From a virus: a stretch of DNA of 20,470 bases. The translations under genes were made by a program, and so were the position numbers. The notes under the pieces are model-generated. The model made no database searches. It was not told where the DNA came from and was given only the letters and a program-made list of their open reading frames with translations. Positions 7,667 through 16,114 of this stretch are shown here, piece after piece (the first letter of the stretch is position 1; each line of letters starts with the position of its first letter). Location of the stretch: the IMG/VR virus record IMGVR_UViG_3300029813_000553, positions 1 through 20,470 of that record; one strand, 5' to 3'.

Positions 7667-8170
7667 ATGGCTTTAAATCTAATATCCGCTTGCGATGCGA
7701 CAACGGATTGGTCGGGAACTGCTCTTTCGATTGATACCGATGACAAAAAAGAAGGTACAGGTAGCCTGAAAGACACTGTTGCTGAGCCTGTTGTTGATGT
7801 TTCGTATGTCACGCAATACAATCCAGGTGGCACATGGGATTGGTCTGCTAAAAAGCATATATTATTTTGGTTGAAAAGCGATAGGGCAATAACTGCATTT
7901 AAATATGCAAGAGTGCGAATTTATGACACATTGGGTAATTCCAGATATTGGAGTTTAACTTTTTCGGCAGGAGAGTGGACAGCATTTAAGTTCTTGCTTT
8001 CAACTGGAGATTGGGAAAGTGGAACACCCCCAAACCTCGCTTTAATAAATAAAGTCTATATATATTTCAATGCTAAAGACACCACTCCTTTCTACAAAAA
8101 AATAGATCACGTGAGAGTAATTTTGGGGCAACAAGGAATGAGAGGAGATGAATATTTTCTTGATTTATAA
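7667..8170 (+). CDS. Carbohydrate-binding-module-like beta-sandwich protein
   Basis: The start is placed at ATG 7667 behind AGGGAG (7655-7660); a TTG at 7631 in the same frame would overlap the previous gene and has no better site. The 167-residue product resembles a carbohydrate-binding jelly roll: an opening C-D-A-T-T-D-W-S strand, K-E-G-T-G-S-L-K, a strand with H-I-L-F-W-L-K, then G-E-W-T-A-F-K-F and a closing D-H-V-R-V-I-L strand, with many exposed Trp, Tyr and Phe. No catalytic domain accompanies it. A virion surface role in binding host or environmental glycans is plausible. The DNA is AT-rich (14 G+C in 60 bases at 8041-8100), which hints at separate acquisition. Confidence 0.6.
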   Translation: MALNLISACDATTDWSGTALSIDTDDKKEGTGSLKDTVAEPVVDVSYVTQYNPGGTWDWSAKKHILFWLKSDRAITAFKYARVRIYDTLGNSRYWSLTFSAGEWTAFKFLLSTGDWESGTPPNLALINKVYIYFNAKDTTPFYKKIDHVRVILGQQGMRGDEYFLDL

Positions 8171-8188
8171 ATTTTTAGGAGGAAAAAA

Positions 8189-8476
8189 ATGTCTAATACC
8201 TACAAATCAACGACAAAATTATGGGTAGTGGATGAAACAGGAACGCTAAACGCAGGTGGAGTTACGATTGTTAAGATTATCTATATTCCTTCTGTTGCTG
8301 CCGATGATTTAGTCTTAGATGATGATGCTGACAATACAGCGATTGTTCTGAAAGCTGGTGCTTCTGATGCTTCCCCAATCCATGTTGATTTTGGTGAAAA
8401 AGGAAGAAAGCTTCCTTCACTGAAAGTCAAGACCATAGATGGAGGGACTGCGTATATTTACTTTAGAATAATGTAG
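8189..8476 (+). CDS. Small beta-barrel-like virion protein
   Basis: This 95-residue protein starts at 8189 behind AGGAGG and a short A-run. It is almost entirely strand-like: K-L-W-V-V-D-E, G-V-T-I-V-K-I-I-Y-I, a very acidic D-D-L-V-L-D-D-D-A-D-N loop, A-I-V-L-K-A-G, H-V-D-F-G and a final T-A-Y-I-Y-F-R-I-M. This alternation without cysteines or membrane segments is typical of small phage surface or decoration proteins. It may act with the glycan-binding-like protein encoded just before it, but no family is recognised. Confidence 0.6.
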   Translation: MSNTYKSTTKLWVVDETGTLNAGGVTIVKIIYIPSVAADDLVLDDDADNTAIVLKAGASDASPIHVDFGEKGRKLPSLKVKTIDGGTAYIYFRIM

Positions 8477-8486
8477 GAGGATAATT

Positions 8487-9098
8487 GTGATACCAACGGA
8501 GAAACTTTATAAGAATAGAAGTTGGCTTAAAGATAAGTATGTTGAAGAAGGATTGTATTTATGGCAGATAGCAGAATTATGTAATGTTAATAAACAAACA
8601 ATATGTAATTGGCTGAAAAAACATGAGATAAAAGCAAGGAAGGGCGGAGTTCCTAAAGGAACTAAATTTACAGAAGAACATAAACTAAACATGAAAAAAG
8701 CTTGTAAACATCTTACTGGCAAAGAGCATCATTGTTATGGTAGGAAGCACACAGAAGAGACAATAAAAAAGATGAGTGAACTTCAACAGGGAAAAAATAA
8801 TTCATTTTGGGGCAGGAAGCATACAGATAAAACACGAAAAATTATAAGCATAAAGTCTTGGAAGGGAGGAAGGAGAATTGATGCAGATGGATATGTTAGA
8901 ATACGCATACCCTTTCCTGTTAGTAAAGAAATAATGGAACACAAGTTAATTATGGAAGAAATTCTTGATAGACAACTGAAATCAGCAGAAATTGTTCATC
9001 ATAGAAATGAGATTAGAGATGATAATCGACCAGAAAATCTTTTAATTTGTACACCAAGCGAACATAAGTTAATCCATAATAAGGAGAAATTATCATGA
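8487..9098 (+). CDS. HTH-NUMOD3-HNH homing endonuclease, copy 2
   Basis: This 203-residue paralogue of the genes at 2071 and 9805 uses a GTG start at 8487 with AGGAGG at 8475-8480. Domains in order: helix-turn-helix at about 12-51 (W-L-K-D-K-Y, W-Q-I-A-E-L-C-N-V, T-I-C-N-W-L-K-K), two NUMOD3-like DNA-contact repeats at about 78-101 and 102-122 (each with a Y/F-W-or-Y-G-R-K-H-T core), WKGG at 125-128, and the HNH core at 169-197 with His171-His172, Asn184, His193 and His197. All expected nuclease residues are present. It is AT-rich (16 G+C in 60 bases at 8581-8640). Its last codons contain the AAGGAG site (9081-9086) used by the adaptor gene, and its stop overlaps that gene's start. Confidence 0.88.
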   Translation: MIPTEKLYKNRSWLKDKYVEEGLYLWQIAELCNVNKQTICNWLKKHEIKARKGGVPKGTKFTEEHKLNMKKACKHLTGKEHHCYGRKHTEETIKKMSELQQGKNNSFWGRKHTDKTRKIISIKSWKGGRRIDADGYVRIRIPFPVSKEIMEHKLIMEEILDRQLKSAEIVHHRNEIRDDNRPENLLICTPSEHKLIHNKEKLS

Positions 9099-9805
9099 CA
9101 TTGGCGGAGCTCAGGACAGCGGTTCGCAACCTCACCCGAGAGTGGTCGGACGACTCTGGCACGCTCTTTCCCTCAGATAATGTGCTCCTCGACTTCTATA
9201 TTAATTTTGCATGTGAGGATGTTGTCTTGGATCTTGTTGAGTTCATGAAGGAAGATTTTCTCACCTATGAGGATATTTCCCTTGCTGCTGATGACTTTGA
9301 TTATGACCTTACGGCAGAGTGGCTTATGATGTGGAGCTTGCAGAGGAAAGTTACAGACAAAAGCTATAGGGATATTCCTTATATACCGGTAAATGACAGA
9401 CCTGATTATGTCGGAGAGACGGCTGAAGATCCCGTAGGGTTTTTTCTAAAGGGTACGACAATCATTTTTGTACCTACGCCTTCAGCAGCTAAAACAGACT
9501 ATGCTCGGGCTTGGATTGTTGTTCCTGAAGCAGCTTCAATGGCCGATACTGGACCGGTTTATATCCCCAGGATGGCCCATAAACTTATTCCCCTTGATGC
9601 TGCAATTCTAATTGGATATATGAATGACAGGGAAGTTGGGAGTATTGTTGCGCTTTATAAGCTACAGCATAAAAGAGTGATCGATTCCTTAACCAATCGA
9701 ATACAGCAGCAACCTCAGTTTATAAGGCCGTCTGTTTTTAGCAGAACCTCTGGAGACAGAAGAGACAAGGCTTTCTACGATAAGGGTGGCCCCTTCGACA
9801 GATAA
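9095..9805 (+). CDS. Head-tail adaptor (connector) protein
   Basis: This 236-residue protein is read as the adaptor ring that docks under the portal and carries the tail nozzle, comparable in role to T7 gp11 or P22 gp4. The N-terminal helices carry the usual [15 protein letters not shown] start and a long [16 protein letters not shown] helix. A mid-protein strand with [14 protein letters not shown] is common in these connectors. The C-terminal helical part ([18 protein letters not shown]) and a basic tail complete the pattern. Position just before the nozzle gene agrees. It is bracketed on both sides by endonuclease genes that overlap its start and its stop. Confidence 0.75.
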   Translation: MTLAELRTAVRNLTREWSDDSGTLFPSDNVLLDFYINFACEDVVLDLVEFMKEDFLTYEDISLAADDFDYDLTAEWLMMWSLQRKVTDKSYRDIPYIPVNDRPDYVGETAEDPVGFFLKGTTIIFVPTPSAAKTDYARAWIVVPEAASMADTGPVYIPRMAHKLIPLDAAILIGYMNDREVGSIVALYKLQHKRVIDSLTNRIQQQPQFIRPSVFSRTSGDRRDKAFYDKGGPFDR

Positions 9806-10308
9806 TGAAATACAAAGATAAAGATTGGCTTTACCAGATGTATTGGGTAGAGAGATTATCTACTGTAAAAATTGCTGAATTATGCAATATAAGCAGCCAA
9901 ACAATCTTACGGTGGCTAAGAAGATTTAAAATAAAAACAAGGACAATAAGTGAAGCATGTATGGGCAGAGTTCCTTGGAATAAAGGAATTGAAACACCAG
10001 AAGAAGTAAAGCAAAAAATAAAAAAAGCACAAGTAGGCTCTAAAAGCAAAAATTGGAAGGGGGGTAGGCTTAGAACATCTGAGGGATATATTTTGATTTG
10101 GAAGCCTGAGCATCCTTTTGCAGATAAAAAAGGATATGTTTTGGAACATCGCTTAGTGATGGAAAGAATTTTAGGCAGATATTTGAAAAGAGAAGAAACC
10201 CTTCATCATAAAAACGGAATTAAAGATGACAATAGGCCAGAAAATCTAAAATTATTTTCATCTCATGGTCTTCACTTGGCATTGCATAATGAACAAAGAG
10301 GACAATGA
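9805..10308 (+). CDS. HTH-HNH homing endonuclease, copy 3
   Basis: This 167-residue protein has the same plan as copies 1 and 2: helix-turn-helix at 8-46, one degenerate NUMOD3-like segment at about 58-78 ([11 protein letters not shown]), WKGG at 84-87, and an HNH core at 114-161 with the full EHRLVMER helix, His134-His135, Asn147, His157 and His161. It starts inside the adaptor stop codon (TAATG at 9803-9807) and has no good ribosome binding site, so it probably depends on reinitiation. It ends with an ATGA overlap with the nozzle gene. Base composition is AT-rich (19 G+C in 60 bases at 9841-9900, against 27 in 60 in the adaptor at 9301-9360). Confidence 0.88.
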   Translation: MKYKDKDWLYQMYWVERLSTVKIAELCNISSQTILRWLRRFKIKTRTISEACMGRVPWNKGIETPEEVKQKIKKAQVGSKSKNWKGGRLRTSEGYILIWKPEHPFADKKGYVLEHRLVMERILGRYLKREETLHHKNGIKDDNRPENLKLFSSHGLHLALHNEQRGQ

Positions 10309-13085
10309 GCATAGAAAAAATCAAGGAACTGCGAGAGTCCCCCGAGATTAAATTAAACGAAGGGATAGATGAGCTTTCAGCCGTTACAGACATTGGTTTC
10401 AACAAGGCTGTCGAGATGGATAATTTTCGAGTGTCAGAGGATGGTGAGCGCTGTGAGAAAAGAGATGGCGTTACTGAGATAGCCGGCCCGTCTACCTTTG
10501 GAGCGAAGGACGTATTTGGCTACCATACCTATTACGATGCAACGCCAGCTTTTTGTCAGCTTGTCATAACTGAAGATGAAGTCTGGAGAAAAGTTGGCGC
10601 AGCAGCTTGGGCCTCTATTCATACCTGGGCTTCGACCCTAGCTCACCCTGTAAAAGTTCTCGATATCCAGGGAAAACAAATCATAGTTACAGAGATTGAA
10701 AATATTATGATCCTTCCTGATGGCACAAAAGTCCAAGTTGGCATTACTGCTCCGGCCACAGAGCCAACAATAGCAGCCGAATATCTTGATCTTGACCTTG
10801 ATGAAGACTGCGCTGACATAACAGACTGGGCGGATGCTGATGCTGGAAATGGTGCAAGCACTCAAGAGACTTTTGATTCTAAGGAAACCTTTAAGTTTTT
10901 GACTGCTGCATCTTCTGGAGATATTGCCAGGAGAAGATATGATCTAGCTCAAATTGGTGCTGACTTTACCTTTGAAACAAGTATTTATTTTGATGACTTT
11001 GGCATAGTTTCTGATGGTGATTACTTTGAAATAAATATTTATAACGGAAGGATTCTCTTTAGATGCAGAGTAGATGCTCAGGGAGCTTATATCTATGATG
11101 GGGAAAATTGGAAGGCTGTTCTTGGAAGAAGAAGAAGATACCGAGAAGATAGAATGAGATTACGCAAAAGAATAGAAATGAGCCCTATTTTAGATGAAGA
11201 ATATGATTTAGAAGAGGTGGATGAAATTTGGGAAGAAGGGTCTTGTCCACTTCCTATTAAAGATACCTGGAAGACACTTAAAATTGCTGTTAAATCTTCT
11301 GATCCTGATAATGAAACCTGTGAAGTTTTTGTTGATGAAAAGCCTATGGGAGAATATGCCTGTGGCAATAAAGATACAACAAATCCAGGGAGAGTAGAGC
11401 TTGCTGCTTATGGGGATTCCGTTGCTACAATAGTTTATACAGATTGGATTAAAATGAAGAGCGCTGATATAAAATCAGGGAATCTAAAAGGAACTTACCG
11501 CTATGCCTTTACCTATGCTAGGTCTGGCAATTATCCAAATGAAAGCAATCCCATAAAATCTGTTGTTAGTGCTGTTGCTTTTACAGGCGCAGGGCTAAAT
11601 GATTTAACTCCAGGAGGAACATATACCGGTGATGAGGACATAGAAATAAGAGTGCAGATAGATGGGACTGGAGCTACAGATACTATGAAATGGTCTGAAG
11701 ATGGAGGGCAAACATGGAACTCAACAGCAATGCCATTGACTTCAACTGTGTATCTTCCTTTTGGCGTAGAGCTTGCCTGGGCAGCAATAACTGGCCATAC
11801 CCTAGATGACTATTGGGTATTTTCCTGCGATTCACTAACTGTCTCTCCTGCATACCAGAAGGTTAATATAACGGTCATTCCTACTTCTTCTGATACTGGT
11901 CAGGTAGATCAGAGAAAAATTTATAGAACTCAACCTGGTGGAACTGCTTATTATCTTGTTGCCATAATAAACGATAACACCACAACGACTTTCGTTGATA
12001 ATATTCCCAATGCCTTACTAGGAGCGCCTATGTCTGAAGACAATGATATTGCTCCTTTAGGTAAGTATTCTGAGTGGTGGGACGGAAGGCTTTGGATAGC
12101 AGATGAGGACGAGAATATTGTCTATTATTCAAAGATTTGGGTTCCAGATGCCTTTGATACAAATAATCGCTATGTAAGTGCCAGGCGTGGTATTTCAGAT
12201 GATGAAATAATGGGAATAATTGGCTATAGTTCACTTCTTTACATGATGAAGCGCTCGGGTATAACTTTTGTCAGGAAAAGACTAACTGGATCTTATGGAG
12301 TTTATGACGGCCCTGGTGCTAACGGCTGTATCGCTCCTTGGTCTTTACTTGAGGCTTATGGACTTTTGATGTACCTGAGCTTTAGAGGATGGGAAGTTTA
12401 TAATGGCCAAGATTCATTTTCTATTCTTTTTTCAAAGCCTGTTATGAATACTCTTAAATCTCTTGATAAAACAGAAGTCGAAAAGGTTATGGCAGGAAGG
12501 TTGGCTTCGCGAGATGAAATCTGGCTTTCTATTCCCGATAGAACTGGAGGAGCTTCTGCAATAACTGTTGTATTAAATAAAACCAGATCAGCTTTTTATA
12601 CGTTCAGTTTTTCTAAGACTCCATCTTGTCTTTGTGAAGCCAGGGATAGCAGTAAAGAGATTCAGCTTGTTATGGGGACAAGAGATGGCTATGCAGGCAC
12701 AACTGAAAGCGGAACTCAAGATTTTGCCACGAACATAACGGCAACGGTGCGAACTGGATGGTGGAAATTTCCGATCTACCAAAATTTTCCTATGACAGAA
12801 GTTGAGTATGAAGCTCCTACTGGTAATACGCTAACTTTTAATCAATATGTGAACTTCGATAAAGATGTTCAGCGAACAGAGGCTTTGGCAGGAGCTACTC
12901 CAACTTCTGCAACTGATCGGAGCATAAGGCTTCCCATAAAAAATAGAATTAAAGCTGCAATAAGAGGTAAATACCTTGCGTTTGAATTTATAAACGCAGA
13001 AAACGTGGGAAGCACTATAAAGCTCAACTGGTTCAAGCAGTTTTATGCACCCATGACTAGGAAAGCTGAGATAAAAGGGGATTAG
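10305..13085 (+). CDS. Tail nozzle/hub protein with inserted jelly-roll domain
   Basis: This 926-residue protein is read as the tubular tail nozzle beneath the adaptor (role of T7 gp12 or P22 gp10). Typical features are A-V-E-M-D-N-F-R-V followed by E-K-R-D-G at residues 35-57, and a W-W-D-G-R-L-W-I-A segment near 591 followed by propeller-like blades ([18 protein letters not shown]). Two domains interrupt it: residues about 162-386 look like a LamG/CBM jelly roll, and about 432-505 match a domain often seen in phage tail proteins ([12 protein letters not shown], then W-S-E-D-G-G). Inside the jelly roll, 275-289 are 10/15 basic and 297-311 are 10/15 acidic. It starts in the stop of the preceding endonuclease gene, whose final codons supply a weak GAGGA site. 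Confidence 0.75.
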   Translation: MSIEKIKELRESPEIKLNEGIDELSAVTDIGFNKAVEMDNFRVSEDGERCEKRDGVTEIAGPSTFGAKDVFGYHTYYDATPAFCQLVITEDEVWRKVGAAAWASIHTWASTLAHPVKVLDIQGKQIIVTEIENIMILPDGTKVQVGITAPATEPTIAAEYLDLDLDEDCADITDWADADAGNGASTQETFDSKETFKFLTAASSGDIARRRYDLAQIGADFTFETSIYFDDFGIVSDGDYFEINIYNGRILFRCRVDAQGAYIYDGENWKAVLGRRRRYREDRMRLRKRIEMSPILDEEYDLEEVDEIWEEGSCPLPIKDTWKTLKIAVKSSDPDNETCEVFVDEKPMGEYACGNKDTTNPGRVELAAYGDSVATIVYTDWIKMKSADIKSGNLKGTYRYAFTYARSGNYPNESNPIKSVVSAVAFTGAGLNDLTPGGTYTGDEDIEIRVQIDGTGATDTMKWSEDGGQTWNSTAMPLTSTVYLPFGVELAWAAITGHTLDDYWVFSCDSLTVSPAYQKVNITVIPTSSDTGQVDQRKIYRTQPGGTAYYLVAIINDNTTTTFVDNIPNALLGAPMSEDNDIAPLGKYSEWWDGRLWIADEDENIVYYSKIWVPDAFDTNNRYVSARRGISDDEIMGIIGYSSLLYMMKRSGITFVRKRLTGSYGVYDGPGANGCIAPWSLLEAYGLLMYLSFRGWEVYNGQDSFSILFSKPVMNTLKSLDKTEVEKVMAGRLASRDEIWLSIPDRTGGASAITVVLNKTRSAFYTFSFSKTPSCLCEARDSSKEIQLVMGTRDGYAGTTESGTQDFATNITATVRTGWWKFPIYQNFPMTEVEYEAPTGNTLTFNQYVNFDKDVQRTEALAGATPTSATDRSIRLPIKNRIKAAIRGKYLAFEFINAENVGSTIKLNWFKQFYAPMTRKAEIKGD

Positions 13086-14483
13086 ATGGCTGAAATATCT
13101 AACCTTGAACAATCTTTTGATGAAATAAAAAATAAATCCAGAGTTTCCACACCTAATCCTTGGCTTGACCCTAAATTCAACCGGATTGACCCTTGGGGAA
13201 AAGAGCCTGGGATAAGGCTTGAAGATGTACCTGAGCGTTTAGGGTTATTGCAACAAGGCCAGTATTCGCATGTTTCAGGCAACCGCTTCACAGATTTGCA
13301 GGATACGCCCAGTAATTATGGTAAAAACGAACAGTTTGTAAAAACCGATGGAGTAGGAAAGCTCACTTTTGATTGGCCTTACTGGATAAAAAAAGGCTCG
13401 AATATTTACTATAAAAAGGGTTTTGTGGGCGTAGGCCTTTCGGGTCCTACCGTCAGGTTTCATACTTATGGAGATAATATCCTAGATGGTGCTGTCACCA
13501 TAAATGAAAGTGGAAGGGATAAGGATTTTCGTGTTGAAGGCGACACTGAATTAAACTTACTTTTTTGTGATGCTTCTACTGATAGAGTTGGTGTTGGACT
13601 CAATGCTCCTTTATGTCGTACGCACATAAGGGGTAATGTGTGTGCTTCCTACGCAGGTCTTAATCCTGATACTATCCTATTGATAGAGAATGACGATAAT
13701 GTAGTTTTCCAAATGCAAGCTGCTACTGATGGAGAAGCTCGTATAGTCTTTGCCGATGACAATTATAATCCACCTGCCGGAAGAATCATGTATAATTTCA
13801 CTTATGACTACATGGACTTTACTGTTGGGACTAATATTCTACTCAAGCTTGAGGACTACACTGGCTGGCATATTGTTTACCATAAGGGTATCTGGATTAA
13901 TAGCACTGGCGCAGGAGCCTGTATAGTCGATTCTCATAATTCAGATGCTTATTTTGAAGTGGAAGAGGATAACGTCCTTAAATGGACAATGGGTTTTGAT
14001 TATTCGGATAGTCTTAAATTTCAAATATGTGAAGGCTTGCCAGGTACGAATGTTAGATTTGAGATAGAGCCTGGCGTAGCAGGTTTAATTAATCTCTATC
14101 AAGATGTTGGAATTCGGGATAGTCAAGATCTTCGCTTCTATGGAGCCGATGATCATTACGTAGGCTTTAAAGTTCCGGCTGGCTTAATTGGTGATCAGAT
14201 CTGGCTTCTTCCGAGCGCAGACGGCCCGGCAAATGAAGCCCTGGGAACAGATAATTCAGGGAATCTCATCTGGCGAACACATGACGAGCTTGCAGGATTT
14301 GTAGCCAATAAACATATAGACTGGACTAGCACAGCTTCTAATTTCTCCACAAGTGGGACTGTAAAAATAGCTAGTATAAAATCAGGGGTGGATCAAGCAG
14401 CAGCAGGGGCAGCAGTAAATGAGCTCTGGAAAACCGCGAGTCATGCTAGCCTGCCTGATAACGTTGTTTGCATTGGAGTATAA
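13086..14483 (+). CDS. Tail fibre-like protein
   Basis: This 465-residue protein starts immediately after the nozzle stop, with AAAAGGGG as its site. Residues about 130-190 (V-T-I-N-E-S-G, D-F-R-V-E-G-D-T, F-C-D-A-S-T-D-R-V-G-V-G) carry a motif set that recurs in fibre and spike proteins of many environmental phages. Residues from 405 on (F-V-A-N-K-H-I-D-W-T-S, ending N-E-L-W-K-T, L-P-D-N-V-V-C-I-G-V) form a C-terminal module also common in such proteins. The first 60 residues are helical and polar, suited to attachment to the tail. The middle is strand-rich with repeated Gly/Asp turns, as in trimeric fibres. No peptidase or intramolecular chaperone motif is visible. Confidence 0.7.
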   Translation: MAEISNLEQSFDEIKNKSRVSTPNPWLDPKFNRIDPWGKEPGIRLEDVPERLGLLQQGQYSHVSGNRFTDLQDTPSNYGKNEQFVKTDGVGKLTFDWPYWIKKGSNIYYKKGFVGVGLSGPTVRFHTYGDNILDGAVTINESGRDKDFRVEGDTELNLLFCDASTDRVGVGLNAPLCRTHIRGNVCASYAGLNPDTILLIENDDNVVFQMQAATDGEARIVFADDNYNPPAGRIMYNFTYDYMDFTVGTNILLKLEDYTGWHIVYHKGIWINSTGAGACIVDSHNSDAYFEVEEDNVLKWTMGFDYSDSLKFQICEGLPGTNVRFEIEPGVAGLINLYQDVGIRDSQDLRFYGADDHYVGFKVPAGLIGDQIWLLPSADGPANEALGTDNSGNLIWRTHDELAGFVANKHIDWTSTASNFSTSGTVKIASIKSGVDQAAAGAAVNELWKTASHASLPDNVVCIGV

Positions 14484-14828
14484 ATGCTAGGAATAAAAGG
14501 ATTTGGTTCTGCTACTTGGTTATCCCTTCTTTTGTTGGTTATTCTAATCTTTGACAAGATCTTGATTCCGCTTTATATTAACTGGAAGAAGGACAAAAGA
14601 TTAACGCTGAGGACCCAGAGGCTTCAGGTAGCCCCTGTTGCGAATAATCCACATACAGTGAAGCCAGGCAATAGCGAGATCTGTAAAGAGAATAGAGATA
14701 AGATAATAGGACTTGAAACATCTGTTGAGAACATAGAGGAAGATATTAAGGAAATGAAGAAAAACAACAGAGAAGACCATGAGAAAATCTTTGATAAGAT
14801 AGATAAAATAAGAGAAAAAAGGAGGTAA
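14484..14828 (+). CDS. Membrane-anchored coiled-coil protein
   Basis: This 114-residue protein starts directly after the fibre stop. Residues about 10-33 are a single hydrophobic membrane segment (W-L-S-L-L-L-L-V-I-L-I-F), followed by a basic K-K-D-K-R stop-transfer patch. A short linker with H-T-V-K-P-G-N and one Cys (residue 68) leads to a coiled coil at about 70-114 that is rich in Lys, Glu and Asp. One N-terminal anchor plus a charged coiled coil resembles an inner-membrane spanin or a holin-associated protein, but no lysin or outer spanin gene is nearby. It could equally be a virion or ejection component, given the genes that follow. Confidence 0.65.
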   Translation: MLGIKGFGSATWLSLLLLVILIFDKILIPLYINWKKDKRLTLRTQRLQVAPVANNPHTVKPGNSEICKENRDKIIGLETSVENIEEDIKEMKKNNREDHEKIFDKIDKIREKRR

Positions 14829-14833
14829 GCAAA

Positions 14834-15172
14834 ATGGCATTCCCATGGTTAGCTTTAGCAGTTGGCCTTCCTTCGCTTTTAGGTTTGCTTGGTGCAGGAG
14901 GAAGGGGTGAACAACAAAGAGTAACTGAAACCGAGGTTCCGCCTGCTGGCTGGCAGGATCCAATGCTTGGCCTGATGAGCCCTCTTATTGCCGATATGCT
15001 TACGAGGCGAATGGCTTCTTTTGGTCAAGGAAGCTCTGTTTATTCACCCTGGGCTCAAAAGATTATGGAGATGCTTGGTACTCAATTTCCTCAGATACTT
15101 GAGGGGGCTGGACGTTCTGCGCTACCTATTCAACCAGGTCTTATTACGCCTGGATCATTAGGAGGAGGGTAA
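14834..15172 (+). CDS. Small hydrophobic virion/ejection protein candidate
   Basis: This 112-residue protein starts behind AAAGGAGG. It begins with a hydrophobic stretch of about 20 residues rich in Leu, Gly and Ala (residues 3-23), then a polar T-E-T-E-V-P-P linker, an amphipathic segment with many Met and Leu, and a Gly/Pro-rich end. No family is recognised. It opens a run of five genes that are spaced 0-13 bases apart and lie after the fibre gene, the place where podoviruses keep internal or ejected proteins, so a small membrane-active ejection protein is the best guess; a holin is possible. Confidence 0.5.
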   Translation: MAFPWLALAVGLPSLLGLLGAGGRGEQQRVTETEVPPAGWQDPMLGLMSPLIADMLTRRMASFGQGSSVYSPWAQKIMEMLGTQFPQILEGAGRSALPIQPGLITPGSLGGG

Positions 15173-15174
15173 GA

Positions 15175-15741
15175 ATGGCTTATTTTTTGGGCAAAGGAAT
15201 GGACGGAAATATGGATGATCTTTTTCCAGGCCTAGGAGCAAATAAACCAGATTGTCTTCGGAGATGTAAAGAACAGTTAGCTTTAGATCCTGGGTTTGAT
15301 TATCAAGGCTGTGTTGATGGTTGCGGTGGCATGAGAGTGCAACCAGGAGAGGCGACTACTGGTGGAGAAGTAACTGTACCTGGGACTATAACTGGGCCGG
15401 TAGTTGATCCTAATGTTGTACCTGATGTTGTAACCCCAACTGAAGAACCGACAAGCTCAGACTGGATCGATAATCTGGTTGCCGGCATGTTTGGTAAAGG
15501 ATTTGAAACTGTAAGAGGGATAGGAGGAAGAACCAGAGAAAGTGTTTTTGATACTTTAGCCAGGCAAGGTTTAATGGGAACTGGCGCAGCTAAAGGTGTA
15601 TCTCAGGATATAGCCTGGCAGACAGAACGTGGGATCTCAGACCTTATGAGAGGAGTTGAGCAGTGGAAGTATCAACAAGAACAGGAGACCATGAATCAAT
15701 TTCTTCAATATTTATTTAGTATGATGGGCGCTTGGCGCTAG
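15175..15741 (+). CDS. Probable internal/ejection protein with Cys-rich N-terminus
   Basis: This 188-residue protein starts two bases after the previous stop. Residues about 28-50 hold five cysteines in the pattern C-x3-C, then C-x3-C within a Gly-rich turn. Residues about 55-95 are a Thr/Val/Pro/Gly linker. The C-terminal 90 residues are helical, with L-A-R-Q-G-L-M-G-T-G-A-A-K-G; an R-G-L-M/L-G-(S/T)-G-A motif before a long helix is frequent in small internal or ejection proteins of podoviruses, as I recall them. The cysteines may bind metal or form disulfides outside the cytoplasm. Exact role unknown. Confidence 0.55.
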   Translation: MAYFLGKGMDGNMDDLFPGLGANKPDCLRRCKEQLALDPGFDYQGCVDGCGGMRVQPGEATTGGEVTVPGTITGPVVDPNVVPDVVTPTEEPTSSDWIDNLVAGMFGKGFETVRGIGGRTRESVFDTLARQGLMGTGAAKGVSQDIAWQTERGISDLMRGVEQWKYQQEQETMNQFLQYLFSMMGAWR

Positions 15742-15754
15742 AAAGGAGGGAATT

Positions 15755-16114
15755 ATGGCAATAGCTGATGCAATCTTAAGGCAAATCGAACAAGCCGGAC
15801 AGCCTAGGACAATTAAATCAACTGAAACTGTCACAGGCAAAGAGCCGATTGACATTGGAGGCTTAGGTATGCTTCTTTTCATGCTTATGCAAGGAATGGG
15901 GAAGGGAGCTGGTGCGCCTTTAGGTGGACCTGAAGCCGGAGGTGTTTTTCCTGGCGCTGAACTTATGGGCATGGGAAATCTTATGCCTAGCTTTGGAGCT
16001 CCTGCTGCTGCTCCTTCTGCCGGTGGTGGCTTTGGTGGCATGGATCCGATGCAAATGATCATGCAGCTTATTCAAGGAGCACCTAGAGCGCCAGGCTTAG
16101 GAGGGTTCGGATAA
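15755..16114 (+). CDS. Gly/Met/Ala/Pro-rich small protein of the ejection block
   Basis: This 119-residue protein starts behind AAAGGAGGG (15742-15750). After a polar helix of about 30 residues it becomes rich in Gly, Met, Leu, Ala and Pro, with a hydrophobic G-M-L-L-F-M-L-M-Q-G-M-G segment near residues 38-49 and repeats of G-G-F-G and P-M-Q-M. Low complexity prevents a family call. Its stop overlaps the next start (TAATG), so it is coupled to the helical protein that follows. A membrane-active or flexible virion component is possible. Confidence 0.5.
   Translation: MAIADAILRQIEQAGQPRTIKSTETVTGKEPIDIGGLGMLLFMLMQGMGKGAGAPLGGPEAGGVFPGAELMGMGNLMPSFGAPAAAPSAGGGFGGMDPMQMIMQLIQGAPRAPGLGGFG

Noticed and set aside
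13086-14483. Possible diversity-generating retroelement acting on the fibre gene
   Set aside because: No reverse transcriptase, template repeat or A-rich variable repeat is visible in the window.
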